DNA of 64,000 nucleotides from Pseudomonas pisciculturae (GCF_015461805.1 NZ_JACVZE010000005.1:434001-498000); one strand, 5' to 3'; counted from the stretch's first letter, positions 7,993 to 16,460 are shown. The notes: generated by a model not told the origin, from the letters alone. A program made the numbers and translations.

Positions 7993-8880
7993 ATGAACGA
8001 AGCTACCAGTCTCGCATGCGTCGCCGTTGTGCAATTCGATCCGCAAGTCGGCACTCAAAACCGCCAATCCAACCTCGACACCAGCCTAAGTCTGGCCCTG
8101 CAAGCCATTAACAACGGGGCCAACCTGATTGTTCTGCCGGAGTTGGCCAATACCGGCTACCTGTTCTGTAATCGCCAGGATGCCTTCGAGCATGCCGAGC
8201 CGGTTCCGGACGGGCCGAGTACGCGGGCCTGGATGGACTTTGCGCAGAATCATCAGGTCTACCTGGTCGCAGGCCTGGCAGAACGTGAAGGCATGCAATT
8301 GTTCGACACCGCTGTGCTGCTGGGCCCGGATGGTTTTATCGGCAAGTACCGCAAGACGCACCTGTGGAACAAGGAAAAGCTCTGGTTTACGCCTGGCAAT
8401 CTCGGTTTTCCGGTGTTTGAGACGCCCATCGGCCGCATTGGCTTACTGATCTGCTGGGACATCTGGTTCCCCGAAGTCCCACGCATCCTGACCCAGCAAG
8501 GCGCCGATATCATTTGCAGCCTGAACAACTGGGTGTGGACCCCACCGCCGCTGTTCGACGAAGCCGGCAAATGCATGGCCTCCTACCTGACCATGACCGC
8601 TGCCCACGTCAACAATGTGTTCATCGCTGCCGCCAATCGGATCGGTGAGGAGCATGGCGGGCGCTACCTCGGTTGCTCGTTGATTGCCGGCACCAACGGC
8701 TGGCCCATCGGCAAGGTCGCATCGCCCAATGAACAGGCGATTCTGTACGCCGATATCGACCTGAGCAGCGCCCGCAGCGCACCGATCTGGAATGACCTGA
8801 ACGACCTGCAGCGCGATCGTCGCGTGGACCTGTATGACGGCATGCTCGGCTATTGCCAGCACCCGTGCCTGCCGCGCTGA
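7993..8880 (+). CDS. Nitrilase-superfamily carbon-nitrogen hydrolase (amidase)
   Basis: A 295-residue nitrilase-fold enzyme with the full catalytic triad: E50 (VLPELANTGY), K121 (KYRKTHLWNKEK) and C154 (LLICWDIWFPE). Length and the W-rich NNWVWTPPP loop fit the amidase branch rather than true nitrilases. It is 80 bp downstream of the flavin monooxygenase and just ahead of a membrane protein gene, so one operon is likely. The lysine pathway of P. putida pairs a monooxygenase (DavB) with a nitrilase-fold 5-aminovaleramide amidase (DavA), and the auxin pathway pairs IaaM with an unrelated amidase (IaaH). By that logic this enzyme should hydrolyse the amide made by its neighbour to a carboxylic acid and ammonia. 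Confidence 0.88.
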   Translation: MNEATSLACVAVVQFDPQVGTQNRQSNLDTSLSLALQAINNGANLIVLPELANTGYLFCNRQDAFEHAEPVPDGPSTRAWMDFAQNHQVYLVAGLAEREGMQLFDTAVLLGPDGFIGKYRKTHLWNKEKLWFTPGNLGFPVFETPIGRIGLLICWDIWFPEVPRILTQQGADIICSLNNWVWTPPPLFDEAGKCMASYLTMTAAHVNNVFIAAANRIGEEHGGRYLGCSLIAGTNGWPIGKVASPNEQAILYADIDLSSARSAPIWNDLNDLQRDRRVDLYDGMLGYCQHPCLPR

Positions 8881-8893
8881 TTGGGGCACGATC

Positions 8894-10090
8894 ATGGACT
8901 CTATTTCGGCAAATCCGTCGCAGGGCTCGGCTGTTCGTTATTTGGTGATTTTGGCTGCAGTGACAGTCGCTACGGTCGGGCTGATCGCCGGCCTATCGGT
9001 GGTGTATTCAGCTTCTGCAACTGCTTACTGGCCCGGATATAACGATATGGTGAGCAGCCTGCCCTCGCCCATTGCCTGGCTGCGGTGGGTGGTCGGCGAT
9101 ATCAGTGAAGTGGCGTTTTACAAACATGAGTTTGCCTCCATTGGTTTGCTGCTGGGCGCCGCATTCGGCTACTGGACCAGTCGTTATGCCCAGGGATGGC
9201 AGGGCTTCAGCATCGCCTATGGCACAGGACTTTGGCCCTGGCTGGTGACCAGTTCATTGCTGGGGCTATTGCTGAGTAATGCGTTGTGGGGCTGGACGGT
9301 GACCGCCGAGTCCTGGCAGCCCACGTTCGCGGCGTTTGTGTCGTTGCCGGCGGCGATGGTGTTGCTGTTTGGTGGCGGGTGGAAGGTCACGCTGAATGGT
9401 GCCGTGCTTGGTGCGGTTCTGGTGACGCCGAGTTGCCTGTTGTTCGTGAATTACCTGTGTATACCGCTGGGCTTGCCGGTGGTGATCGGCAATGTGCTGG
9501 GTATGGCGCTGGGTAGCGTGGTGGCGTTTTTACTATGCCGGGCGTTGCCGAGGTTGATCAGCCGTCCACCTGAGTCAAGTGTTAATGCCCCTCCTCCCAT
9601 ACCGGTTGCGCCACCTGACTACGGCATACGCTGGACAGTGCGTCGCGTGCTGGCAGATTTTTCCGAAGCGCCGTTTTTTGGTAATGAGTGGGCCAGTTTG
9701 GGTTTGCTTGCCGGGGTGTTTCTGGCCTATGCGTTGAACCCGCTTAGCCCTGCCTATGGTTCAGGCTGGTTGCCGCATCTGGTCGCGGGTCAGGCATTGA
9801 CCTCACTGCTGGGTATTCTGGTGTGGCGTCAGCAATGGCGAAAGCGCGGGTGGTATCCGACCTATGTGCCGTTGGTGTCGGTGGTGCCGGCGGCGGTGTT
9901 TACCCATGGTGGGAGTGCGGGTGTGATTGTGATCAGTGCCGTGCTGGGGGCGTTGATTGCCCCACCGTTGGCTTGCGCGATTGCCGGGAGGCTGCCCACT
10001 TACATGCATCCGTATATCGGTAACGTGCTTTCGATGGCAATCAGTACGGTGCTGATCGTGCCTGCGATCGGTCTGCTGATCGCAGATTAG
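8894..10090 (+). CDS. Uncharacterised polytopic membrane protein with two homologous halves
   Basis: A 398-residue integral membrane protein with roughly ten hydrophobic segments; I recognise no named family. The start is the ATG at 8894, 13 bp after the amidase stop with GGGG upstream; an in-frame ATG at 8834 lies inside the amidase gene. The protein repeats itself: in the first half ISEVAFYKHEFASIGLLLG, then GAVLGAVLVTP, then IGNVLGMAL; in the second half FSEAPFFGNEWASLGLLAG, SAVLGALIAPP and IGNVLSMAI. The halves are joined by a short proline-rich linker near residue 235. Such internal duplication is common in secondary transporters. Operon position suggests uptake of the amino acid or export of the acid, but this is inference. 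Confidence 0.75.
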   Translation: MDSISANPSQGSAVRYLVILAAVTVATVGLIAGLSVVYSASATAYWPGYNDMVSSLPSPIAWLRWVVGDISEVAFYKHEFASIGLLLGAAFGYWTSRYAQGWQGFSIAYGTGLWPWLVTSSLLGLLLSNALWGWTVTAESWQPTFAAFVSLPAAMVLLFGGGWKVTLNGAVLGAVLVTPSCLLFVNYLCIPLGLPVVIGNVLGMALGSVVAFLLCRALPRLISRPPESSVNAPPPIPVAPPDYGIRWTVRRVLADFSEAPFFGNEWASLGLLAGVFLAYALNPLSPAYGSGWLPHLVAGQALTSLLGILVWRQQWRKRGWYPTYVPLVSVVPAAVFTHGGSAGVIVISAVLGALIAPPLACAIAGRLPTYMHPYIGNVLSMAISTVLIVPAIGLLIAD

Positions 10091-10112
10091 TCCGCACCGA
10101 TGGGTGAGCTTC

Positions 10113-11039
10113 CTAATCAAGTTCGCCCATCTGCCTCAACGCATCGGCAGTCGCCTGGATATGCTCACGCATCCACACCTTGCCCAGCCAATCCTGCGGA
10201 ATACCTTGCACACCGTAATACGCACCGGCAACCTGCCCAGCGATTGCCGCCGTAGTGTCAGCATCATCCCCTAAATTCGCAGCCATCAGCACAGCCTCAG
10301 CAAAGGTACTCGTCTGGTGAAAACACCAGAGTGCCGCTTCCAGCGACGCGACTGCATAGCCAGAGCCTACAATGTCTGCGCGAGACTTTTCCCGGTAGGC
10401 CCCTTCAGCGATTGCAATCACGTTTGGCTCGATCAAACCGGAGCGTTCTACCTGCAGCAGCTGCTCTTTTGCCTCACCATTTAGCGCATTGGCAATCACC
10501 ATCGAAAGCACCAGACAACACTCCACCGCCTCCGGAGCGGCGTGTGTCGTGCGGGAACTGTCGGCCGTAAAGGTTTGGATTCGATGGGTATCAGGGTAGT
10601 AAAACAGCACGACGGGGGCAAGACGCATCATTGAACCGTTGCCGGCCGAGTAGCGATCCGTAGAGCCAGCAAAGGGATCGCCATTTCTTTGAAAGTCAGC
10701 CAATGCCTGGCGCACCGTCAAGCCGATATCGAAGCATTCTCCAGTAGAGCTCAAGTAACCCGACGTCCACCAGTTCAGATAGCGCTCCATCTGATCGACA
10801 GCGTTAAAACCACCCTTTTGCAGCAAGCTTTCCGCCAAGCAAAGCGCCATGGATGTATCGTCGGTCCACTGCCCAGGCTGAAGATTAAAAGGCCCTCCGC
10901 CAGTCATGTCCGTGACCGGCGTAAAGGACTCGCGCGGCATAAACTCGACAGTTGTTCCGACGGCATCGCCACAGGCTAGGCCAAGTAGGCAGCCACGAAA
11001 ACGATCCGACAGAGAGATAGGCATTTGTGATGAGCTCAT
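10113..11039 (-). CDS. ADP-ribosylglycohydrolase (DraG/ARH) family protein
   Basis: A 308-residue all-helical ADP-ribosylhydrolase. The metal-binding motifs are present: GCLLGLACGDAVG (about 17-29), QWTDDTSMAL (T59, D60, D61) and, near the C-terminus, NLGDDADTTAAIAGQ. The family removes ADP-ribose from proteins or nucleic acids, or hydrolyses O-acetyl-ADP-ribose or related glycosides, using two Mg ions. It converges with the membrane protein (22 bp between stops), so it is a separate transcript. No ADP-ribosyltransferase partner is visible nearby. The target is unknown. Confidence 0.88.
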   Translation of the reverse strand: MSSSQMPISLSDRFRGCLLGLACGDAVGTTVEFMPRESFTPVTDMTGGGPFNLQPGQWTDDTSMALCLAESLLQKGGFNAVDQMERYLNWWTSGYLSSTGECFDIGLTVRQALADFQRNGDPFAGSTDRYSAGNGSMMRLAPVVLFYYPDTHRIQTFTADSSRTTHAAPEAVECCLVLSMVIANALNGEAKEQLLQVERSGLIEPNVIAIAEGAYREKSRADIVGSGYAVASLEAALWCFHQTSTFAEAVLMAANLGDDADTTAAIAGQVAGAYYGVQGIPQDWLGKVWMREHIQATADALRQMGELD

Positions 11040-11158
11040 AAACAGATTCAGGTCACGCCACTATTCCAGTTCCGCCCTGCTCGGTCTGTAGGACGCGACT
11101 GGCTAAGTTGTGCGATGCGCGTAATCGCTGCGGCGTCCTTGAGGAATGGATATCGCCA

Positions 11159-11404
11159 CTATGGATTGATGTACCGGGCAATGAGCTTACGCGCTTCATC
11201 ACGTCGCTCGCGCGCTTGCTTTAAGCTGACTTCAGGATAAGCGCCAAAAGACATGCGCTGCTGGCGCCCTTCCCAGTAAGAGCGAAACAGCCACAGCTTA
11301 CTGCCCGCTTTGGTGACCCAAAGGGATGAGCCATCAAAGTCGCAGAGAGTGTAGTTTTTACCGGTGATTCGGGCATGCCGAATGGTGAATTCCGAGAGAG
11401 GCAT
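11159..11404 (-). pseudogene. N-terminal fragment of a P4-type tyrosine integrase
   Basis: An 81-residue frame starting MPLSEFTIRHARITGKNY with a clean AGGAG ribosome-binding site (an upstream in-frame ATG at 11431 is less likely). SLWVTKAGSKLWLFRS and the segment from MSFGAYPEVSLKQ to RRDEARKL are the DUF4102 arm-binding domain that opens P4-like integrases of about 400 residues. The frame stops after ARYINP, just where the core-binding domain should begin, and the catalytic R-H-R-Y domain is absent. The gene reads away from the tRNA-Gly 3' end, as expected for an island integrase next to its attachment site. Confidence 0.85.
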
Positions 11405-11551
11405 GGTGAGCTCCTGTGAGAGAGTCAGCACCTGATGCTCGTCTGGAGACCCGAGGGGTGCCAGTCAAAATAAGGACTTGAACGGGCCCGTAATGTTGTA
11501 CTTAATCCTGTACTTGTTCGCACTGGATTTCAGTGGTTTTCCGCAGAAACG

Positions 11552-11577
11552 AAAAAAGACGCCTAAGCGTCTTTTTT
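11552..11577. terminator. Rho-independent terminator
   Basis: AAAAAAGACGC, loop CTAA and GCGTCTTTTTT form an 11-bp symmetrical stem that can terminate in either direction. It lies downstream of tRNA-Gly, before the integrase remnant. Confidence 0.75.
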
Positions 11578-11614
11578 CGTGAATCCCAGCGCCCAGTGGA
11601 CATCTGTGGATCTA

Positions 11615-11694
<80 letters not shown>

Positions 11695-11754
11695 TTGGTG
11701 ATGCGCATTCTATAGAAATCTCAGAACTCGTCAACCTCTTGATTCAAAAAAGTT

Positions 11755-12321
11755 TTATTTCTTTTCCACGGTAGTGCGCAAATGCGGCCAGGCAGCGCGC
11801 AGATACTGGAGCATCGACCACAACGTCAGGCCGGCCGCGATCAGCAGCAAGGCGTAGCCGGTGAGTACCCAGAAGGAGAAGTCCGACGGGTTGGCCAGCA
11901 GGATCACCAACGCAAGCATCTGCGCAGCGGTTTTCCATTTGCCCATGTTGGACACTGCGACGTGAGCGCGGGCGCCGATTTCGGCCATCCATTCGCGCAG
12001 GGCCGAGACGACGATCTCGCGGCCGATGATCACCGCTGCGGGCAATGTGAGCCACAGGTTGCCGTGTTCCTGCACCAGCAGGACCAGGGCGACGGCCACC
12101 ATGAGTTTGTCGGCCACCGGGTCCAGGAACGCGCCAAATGGCGTGCTCTGTTCCAGGCGGCGGGCCAGGTAGCCGTCGAGCCAATCGGTGGCGGCCGCAA
12201 AGGCGAACACCGAACTTGAGGCCACATAGCTCCATTCGTACGGCAAATAGAACAACAGAATGAAAATCGGAATAAGCAGGACGCGTAGAACGGTGATCAG
12301 ATTAGGGATATTCATCGGCAC
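11755..12321 (-). CDS. pgsA: CDP-diacylglycerol-glycerol-3-phosphate 3-phosphatidyltransferase
   Basis: A 188-residue integral membrane enzyme that makes phosphatidylglycerophosphate, the committed step to phosphatidylglycerol and cardiolipin. The CDP-alcohol phosphotransferase motif is intact as DWLDGYLARRLEQSTPFGAF followed by LDPVADK (about residues 46-72), and the N-terminus MNIPNLITVLRVLLIPIF is standard. An ATG two codons upstream (12321) precedes MNIPN and either may be used. It is 26 bp downstream of uvrC in the conserved gacA-uvrC-pgsA-tRNA order, so probably co-transcribed from the gacA or uvrC promoter. Confidence 0.96.
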   Translation of the reverse strand: MPMNIPNLITVLRVLLIPIFILLFYLPYEWSYVASSSVFAFAAATDWLDGYLARRLEQSTPFGAFLDPVADKLMVAVALVLLVQEHGNLWLTLPAAVIIGREIVVSALREWMAEIGARAHVAVSNMGKWKTAAQMLALVILLANPSDFSFWVLTGYALLLIAAGLTLWSMLQYLRAAWPHLRTTVEKK

Positions 12322-12347
12322 AACTGGCTACGAGGTGGAAAGGCATT

Positions 12348-14171
12348 CTATTCGCTGTGCAGATTGGCATAAATCAACTCAGCGAGCTTTTTACTGATAC
12401 CGGGAGCTTTGGCTATTTCGTCAATGCTGGCACGGGATAGCTCCTGCAAGCCACCAAAATGTTTAAGCAAGTCGCGGCGGCGCGTCGGCCCTACCCCTGC
12501 CACCCCTTCCAGGGTTGAGGTTCGCCGGGTTTTGCCACGGCGGGCACGGTGCCCGGTAATGGCGAAACGGTGGGCTTCGTCGCGGATCTGCTGGATCAAA
12601 TGTAATGCGGGTGAGTCGCCCTTCAAGGTGAACTCATGGGCGGCATCATTCAAGTACAACGTTTCGAAGCCGGCCTTACGGGTGGCGCCCTTGGCGACGC
12701 CGAGCAGGATCAGGTCGGGCACCGCCAGTTCGTTGAGCACGTCACGGGCCATGGACAGTTGGCCCTTGCCACCGTCCACCAGCAGGATATCCGGTAGCTT
12801 GCCCTCGCCGTCCTTCAACTTACTGAATCGCCGCGTAAGCGCCTGGTGCATCGCCGCGTAGTCATCGCCGGCGGTGACACCTTCGATGTTGTAGCGCCGG
12901 TAGTCGGACTTGATCGGCCCTTCAGGCCCGAACACCACGCAGGATGCCACGGTGGCTTCGCCGCTGGAGTGGCTGATGTCGTAGCACTCCAGGCGCTGCG
13001 GCGGCTCGTCCAGGTTGAGGACTTCGGCCAGGGCATCAAAGCGTGCAGCAACGTGCTGTCGATTGGCCAGGCGTGCGCTCAGGGCCTGTTCGGCGTTGGT
13101 TACCGCCAACTGCTGCCAACGGGCACGGGTGCCGCGTACGCGGTGGCTGATGTCCAGCTCGCGGCCGCGCAGTTCGTGGATCGCCTCGATCAGCGTGGGG
13201 AAGTCTTCATGCACCACGTTGACGATCAGCTCCGACGGCAGGTCGCGTTCGGGGCTACTGACGTAGTACTGGCCGAGGAACGCGGCCATGACTTCGGCCA
13301 CTTCTTCATCGATACCGGTCTGCGGGAAGAAGTTCTTGCTGCCCAACACGCGGCCGCCACGCACGCTGATCAGGTGCACACAGGCGCCGCCCGGGTTGAC
13401 GAAGGCGGCGATCACATCGACATCGCCGGTGCCGCCTTCCATGCTTTGCTGGTCTTGCACACGGCGCAGCAGGGAGATCTGGTCGCGCAACTCGGCCGCA
13501 CGTTCGAAGTCCAGCGTGCTGGCGGCCTGCTCCATGGCGCCCGAGAGTTCATCGGTGAGCGCATTGCTGCGCCCTTCGAGGAACATCACCGAATGGCGCA
13601 CATCCTCGGCGTACTCCGCTGGCTCAACCAAGCCTACACAGGGCGCCTTACAGCGTTTGATCTGGTATTGCAGGCATGGTCGGGTGCGATTCTTGTAGAA
13701 GCTGTCTTCGCACTGGCGCACAAAAAAGGTCTTTTGCAGCAGGCTCAGGCTTTCTCGGATCGCACCGGCACTCGGGTACGGGCCGAAATACTTGCCCTTC
13801 TGTTTCTTCGCGCCCCGGTGGATGCTCAGGCGCGGGAAGTTGCCGTCGGATAAAAACACATAAGGGTAGGATTTATCGTCACGCAGCAGGATGTTGTAGG
13901 GCGGCCGCCATTCCTTGATCAGCGTCTGCTCAAGCAGCAGCGCCTCGGTTTCGTTGGCCGTGATGGTGGTTTCGACCTGGGCGATACGCGCCACCAGCGC
14001 GGCCGTCTTGGGCGCGAGGCCGCTTTTGCGAAAGTAACTCGCCAGGCGGTTTTTCAGGTTCTTGGCTTTGCCGACATAAAGCAGGCGCGCCTCGCTGTCG
14101 AACATGCGGTACACGCCGGGGCGGCCACTGCAGGTTGAGAGGAAGGCACTTGGATCAAACGGTGTGGTCAT
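12348..14171 (-). CDS. uvrC: Excinuclease ABC subunit C
   Basis: A 607-residue nucleotide-excision-repair endonuclease that makes the two incisions in the UvrB-DNA complex. The GIY-YIG nuclease domain is at the N-terminus (GVYRMFDSEARLLYVGKAKN, about 19-38), followed by the UVR motif near 205-240, the RNase H-like C-terminal nuclease (ECYDISHSSGEATVASCVVF, ILLVDGGKGQ) and a terminal helix-hairpin-helix pair (EGVAGVGPTRRRDLL, ISKKLAELIY). One base separates its ATG from the gacA stop, the tight gacA-uvrC coupling known throughout gamma-proteobacteria. Confidence 0.98.
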   Translation of the reverse strand: MTTPFDPSAFLSTCSGRPGVYRMFDSEARLLYVGKAKNLKNRLASYFRKSGLAPKTAALVARIAQVETTITANETEALLLEQTLIKEWRPPYNILLRDDKSYPYVFLSDGNFPRLSIHRGAKKQKGKYFGPYPSAGAIRESLSLLQKTFFVRQCEDSFYKNRTRPCLQYQIKRCKAPCVGLVEPAEYAEDVRHSVMFLEGRSNALTDELSGAMEQAASTLDFERAAELRDQISLLRRVQDQQSMEGGTGDVDVIAAFVNPGGACVHLISVRGGRVLGSKNFFPQTGIDEEVAEVMAAFLGQYYVSSPERDLPSELIVNVVHEDFPTLIEAIHELRGRELDISHRVRGTRARWQQLAVTNAEQALSARLANRQHVAARFDALAEVLNLDEPPQRLECYDISHSSGEATVASCVVFGPEGPIKSDYRRYNIEGVTAGDDYAAMHQALTRRFSKLKDGEGKLPDILLVDGGKGQLSMARDVLNELAVPDLILLGVAKGATRKAGFETLYLNDAAHEFTLKGDSPALHLIQQIRDEAHRFAITGHRARRGKTRRTSTLEGVAGVGPTRRRDLLKHFGGLQELSRASIDEIAKAPGISKKLAELIYANLHSE

Positions 14172-14172
14172 G

Positions 14173-14814
14173 TCAGGCGCTGGCGTCCACCATGCCGTGG
14201 CGCACTGCGAGCAGGGTCAATTCAACATCACTGCTGATGGCGAGCTTCTCGAAAATGCGATAGCGGTAGGTGTTGACGGTCTTGGGCGACAGGCACAGCT
14301 TGTCGGAGATCGTCTGCACCTTCTGGCAGCCGACAATCATCAGGGCGATCTGGATTTCCCGCTCCGACAACGCATCAAACGGCGAATCGCTGACGGGCTG
14401 AAAGGACTTGATCGCCAACTGCTGGGCGATCTGCGGGCTGATGTAACGTTGGCCGGCAAATACCAGGCGAATGGCTTGCACCATTTCGGCCAGGCCTGCG
14501 CCCTTGGTCAGATACCCGGCCGCACCGGCTTGCAGCAGGCGCGTTGGAAACGGGTCTTCCTCGCACACGGTCACCACCACGACCTTGATGTCGGGGTGAC
14601 TGCGCAACAATTTGGTCGTGGCGCCAAGACCGCCGATGCCCGGCATCTTGACGTCCATCAGCACCACATCGGGCTTCAATTCCCGGGCCTTGATCAGGGA
14701 CTCTTCCCCGGACTCGGCCTGACCGACTACTTGCAGGCCATCGATGTCAGCCAGCATTCGTGTAATGCCTGTACGAACGAGATCATGGTCATCGACTACT
14801 AGCACCCTAATCAA
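14173..14814 (-). CDS. gacA: Response regulator GacA (UvrY)
   Basis: A 213-residue response regulator of the GacS/GacA system, which activates the small RNAs RsmX/Y/Z and so governs secondary metabolism, biofilm and biocontrol traits. The receiver domain has D8, D9, phospho-acceptor D54 (VLMDVKMPG) and K103; the LuxR-type helix-turn-helix is at about 145-205 (LSEREIQIALMIV, LSPKTVNTYRYRIFEKL). The start is the TTG at 14814 (reading LIRVLVVDDHD), preceded by AGGTG. The longer frame from 14889 adds 25 residues that match nothing in the family, and TTG is the accepted start of pseudomonad gacA. Confidence 0.97.
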   Translation of the reverse strand: MIRVLVVDDHDLVRTGITRMLADIDGLQVVGQAESGEESLIKARELKPDVVLMDVKMPGIGGLGATTKLLRSHPDIKVVVVTVCEEDPFPTRLLQAGAAGYLTKGAGLAEMVQAIRLVFAGQRYISPQIAQQLAIKSFQPVSDSPFDALSEREIQIALMIVGCQKVQTISDKLCLSPKTVNTYRYRIFEKLAISSDVELTLLAVRHGMVDASA

Positions 14815-14964
14815 GCAGACACCTCGCGATATGGTCTTATAGGTTGCGCAACACCTTAGCAAAAAACCAGGGGGCAGACCTAGCTGCAAGCGTCATATAT
14901 ATAGAGTTTGCCCGCACTAGAGCCCCTGCTGATGCGCAGGCCGCCAATTGTGCGGGATAAATGC

Positions 14965-15330
14965 TCAGCTTTGCGGGAATGCCGGCTTGGGTTTTCCGTT
15001 ATGCAACACGGAGTGTTCCGCCAGCGTGGTGGTCAGTCGGCGGATGGCATCCTGATCTTCCTTGAACATGGCCCGGTAGTTTTCGAGGATTTTTTCTTCG
15101 AGCTGGCTGAGGTTGTCCAGTTGGATGGGCGTCGGCGTGCCCGTCAGCACATACAGCACATCCACACCGCGCTCGGCCACGCGCGACAGATAGTCGGCCT
15201 TCGGCGCCCGCCCACCACTCTCGTACTTGCCTTGGGCGTTGGCTTCAACGCCGCCGATTTCACCAAAATTTTTCTGCGAGAGGCCGAGGCGCTCTCTTTC
15301 CTGCCTTAAACGCGAACCGATTCCACTCAT
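14965..15330 (-). CDS. XRE-family helix-turn-helix regulator
   Basis: A 121-residue phage-repressor-like protein: a Cro/CI-type helix-turn-helix at residues 1-60 (MSGIGSRLRQERERLGLSQ, then GVEANAQGKYESGGRAPKAD) and a C-terminal helical tail. I chose the ATG at 15330 because the family begins MSGIGSRLR; an upstream ATG at 15378 would add 16 atypical residues. It is transcribed away from a BcepMu gp16-like gene (start 15412) with an 81-bp gap, an arrangement like the regulatory region of Mu-like phages or tailocins. Probable repressor of its divergent neighbour; no phage structural genes are nearby. Confidence 0.82.
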   Translation of the reverse strand: MSGIGSRLRQERERLGLSQKNFGEIGGVEANAQGKYESGGRAPKADYLSRVAERGVDVLYVLTGTPTPIQLDNLSQLEEKILENYRAMFKEDQDAIRRLTTTLAEHSVLHNGKPKPAFPQS

Positions 15331-15411
15331 TTGGATGTATGATCCTTTTTGGCACACCCCAAGAGGTGACACACTCATCTCGTTTTACACAAACTTGAAC
15401 GGTTTTGAACT

Positions 15412-15651
15412 ATGCCCGGAATCCGTACTGCTGCACAAGCCAAGGCCTGGCTGGAACATCAAGGGAAGTCAGTTCAAGCGTTCGCCCGTGAACATGGCGT
15501 CGATCCGGCAACCACCTATCAAGTGCTCGCGGGGCGTAAAAAGGGACGGCGTGGGGAAGCCCATAAGGTGGCGGTCCTGCTGGGCATGAAAGAAGGGATT
15601 ATCGTGGACGAGCCGCAGGCTGCGCACCGCGATCCGCAAGCGGCTTCTTGA
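15412..15651 (+). CDS. BcepMu gp16-family phage-associated DNA-binding protein
   Basis: A 79-residue protein with a helix-turn-helix (QAFAREHGVDPATTYQVLAG) followed by KGRRGEAHKVAVLLGMKEG, the signature of the small gp16 family seen in BcepMu-like phages. The role of the family is not established; it sits in early regulatory regions and probably binds DNA. Here it is divergent from the XRE repressor and followed 23 bp later by the convergent GNAT gene, so it stands alone. Confidence 0.8.
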   Translation: MPGIRTAAQAKAWLEHQGKSVQAFAREHGVDPATTYQVLAGRKKGRRGEAHKVAVLLGMKEGIIVDEPQAAHRDPQAAS

Positions 15652-15674
15652 TGCCAGTATGCGCCAATTGAAAA

Positions 15675-16127
15675 TCAGCGCAGGTTTAACTCACGTGGAG
15701 GGCAAATGCGCTCCATCTGCCAGAAGCAATTCTCTTCAGTGACCACACTGAACCCCTGCCGTCGATAGAGCGCGCTGGCGGGATTGATCTTGAACACGGT
15801 CAGCCGCAACAACCCCAAACCCAGCGCGCCAGCCTGCTGGACCATCTGCTCCAACACCCAAGTGCCAGCGCCCTGCCCTCGGTGCGCCTCGATCATGTGC
15901 AGTTCGCGGATGAACAACGCATCGTCGTCCCGGCTAAGGCTGATAAAACCGATGACCTCGTCGTGGAGACAGATCAACCAGTTTTTGCGCACGGCCCAAG
16001 CCGTATCAAAGCCATCGTTGGACCACAAAAAGCCGTAGTGCTCGTAGTAGCGATTCATCGCTTGACGGGTAAGCGCGCGCGCAAATGACCGGTCCTGGTC
16101 TGTTGCGGCGCGCAAGTTGTAGGTCAT
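15675..16127 (-). CDS. GNAT-family N-acetyltransferase
   Basis: A 150-residue acetyl-CoA-dependent acetyltransferase. The pyrophosphate-binding loop is AHRGQGAGTWVLEQM (about residues 80-94), preceded by the strand LFIRELHMIE and followed by RLTVFKINPASALYRRQGF, the usual C-terminal beta strand and helix. The substrate (small amine or protein N-terminus) is not predictable. It ends 23 bp from the convergent gp16-like gene. Confidence 0.88.
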   Translation of the reverse strand: MTYNLRAATDQDRSFARALTRQAMNRYYEHYGFLWSNDGFDTAWAVRKNWLICLHDEVIGFISLSRDDDALFIRELHMIEAHRGQGAGTWVLEQMVQQAGALGLGLLRLTVFKINPASALYRRQGFSVVTEENCFWQMERICPPRELNLR

Positions 16128-16260
16128 TGCTTAAGATCCTCTCATTCAAATGGGTATCTGCCTTCCGGTGCAGTGCCCACGACCCTATCAGCCTCCGATT
16201 CTGCCGCAGCGCGCGCAAGACCGACATGGGAGAAATCTGCGTAAACCCTGAAATTACTGA

Positions 16261-16287
16261 TTGAATCCTGTTGCGCGCCTCTAGTAA
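16261..16287 (+). promoter_or_regulatory. Possible sigma-70 promoter for the DAHP synthase leader
   Basis: TTGAAT (16261-16266) and TAGTAA (16282-16287) are 15 bp apart and would start RNA about 20 bases before the leader ATG at 16315, as in classical attenuators. The match to consensus is modest and the spacing short. Confidence 0.3.
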
Positions 16288-16314
16288 GCTCCCCTCATCA
16301 TTTGGAGACACAAC

Positions 16315-16449
16315 ATGTTGCAACTCACCCACACTCAGGTTTGTCCTGCTGCCAGCGCCCCGCGCTCGGTGCTGGCTACCCGCGTGCACGGTTCGAGCGC
16401 AGCTGTAAGCTTTTATTTTGGGTATTGGTTTAGCCACTGGCGCGCCTGA
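16315..16449 (+). CDS. Aromatic-rich leader peptide before DAHP synthase
   Basis: A 44-codon ORF with a strong ribosome-binding site (GGAG, 8 bp before the ATG). Its last third reads SFYFGYWFSHWRA: three Phe, two Tyr and two Trp codons in eleven. It is followed 52 bp later by a perfect 11-bp-stem terminator and then, after a second small ORF, by a DAHP synthase gene, the entry enzyme of aromatic amino-acid synthesis. This is the classic layout of ribosome-mediated attenuation, where scarcity of charged Phe, Tyr or Trp tRNA stalls the ribosome and prevents termination. The peptide itself probably has no other function. Confidence 0.75.
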   Translation: MLQLTHTQVCPAASAPRSVLATRVHGSSAAVSFYFGYWFSHWRA

Positions 16450-16460
16450 TACCTGAAATC

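Noticed and set aside
16315..16449. Leader ORF as an ordinary small protein gene
   Set aside because: The aromatic codon cluster, the terminator directly after it and the DAHP synthase downstream make an attenuator leader much more likely.
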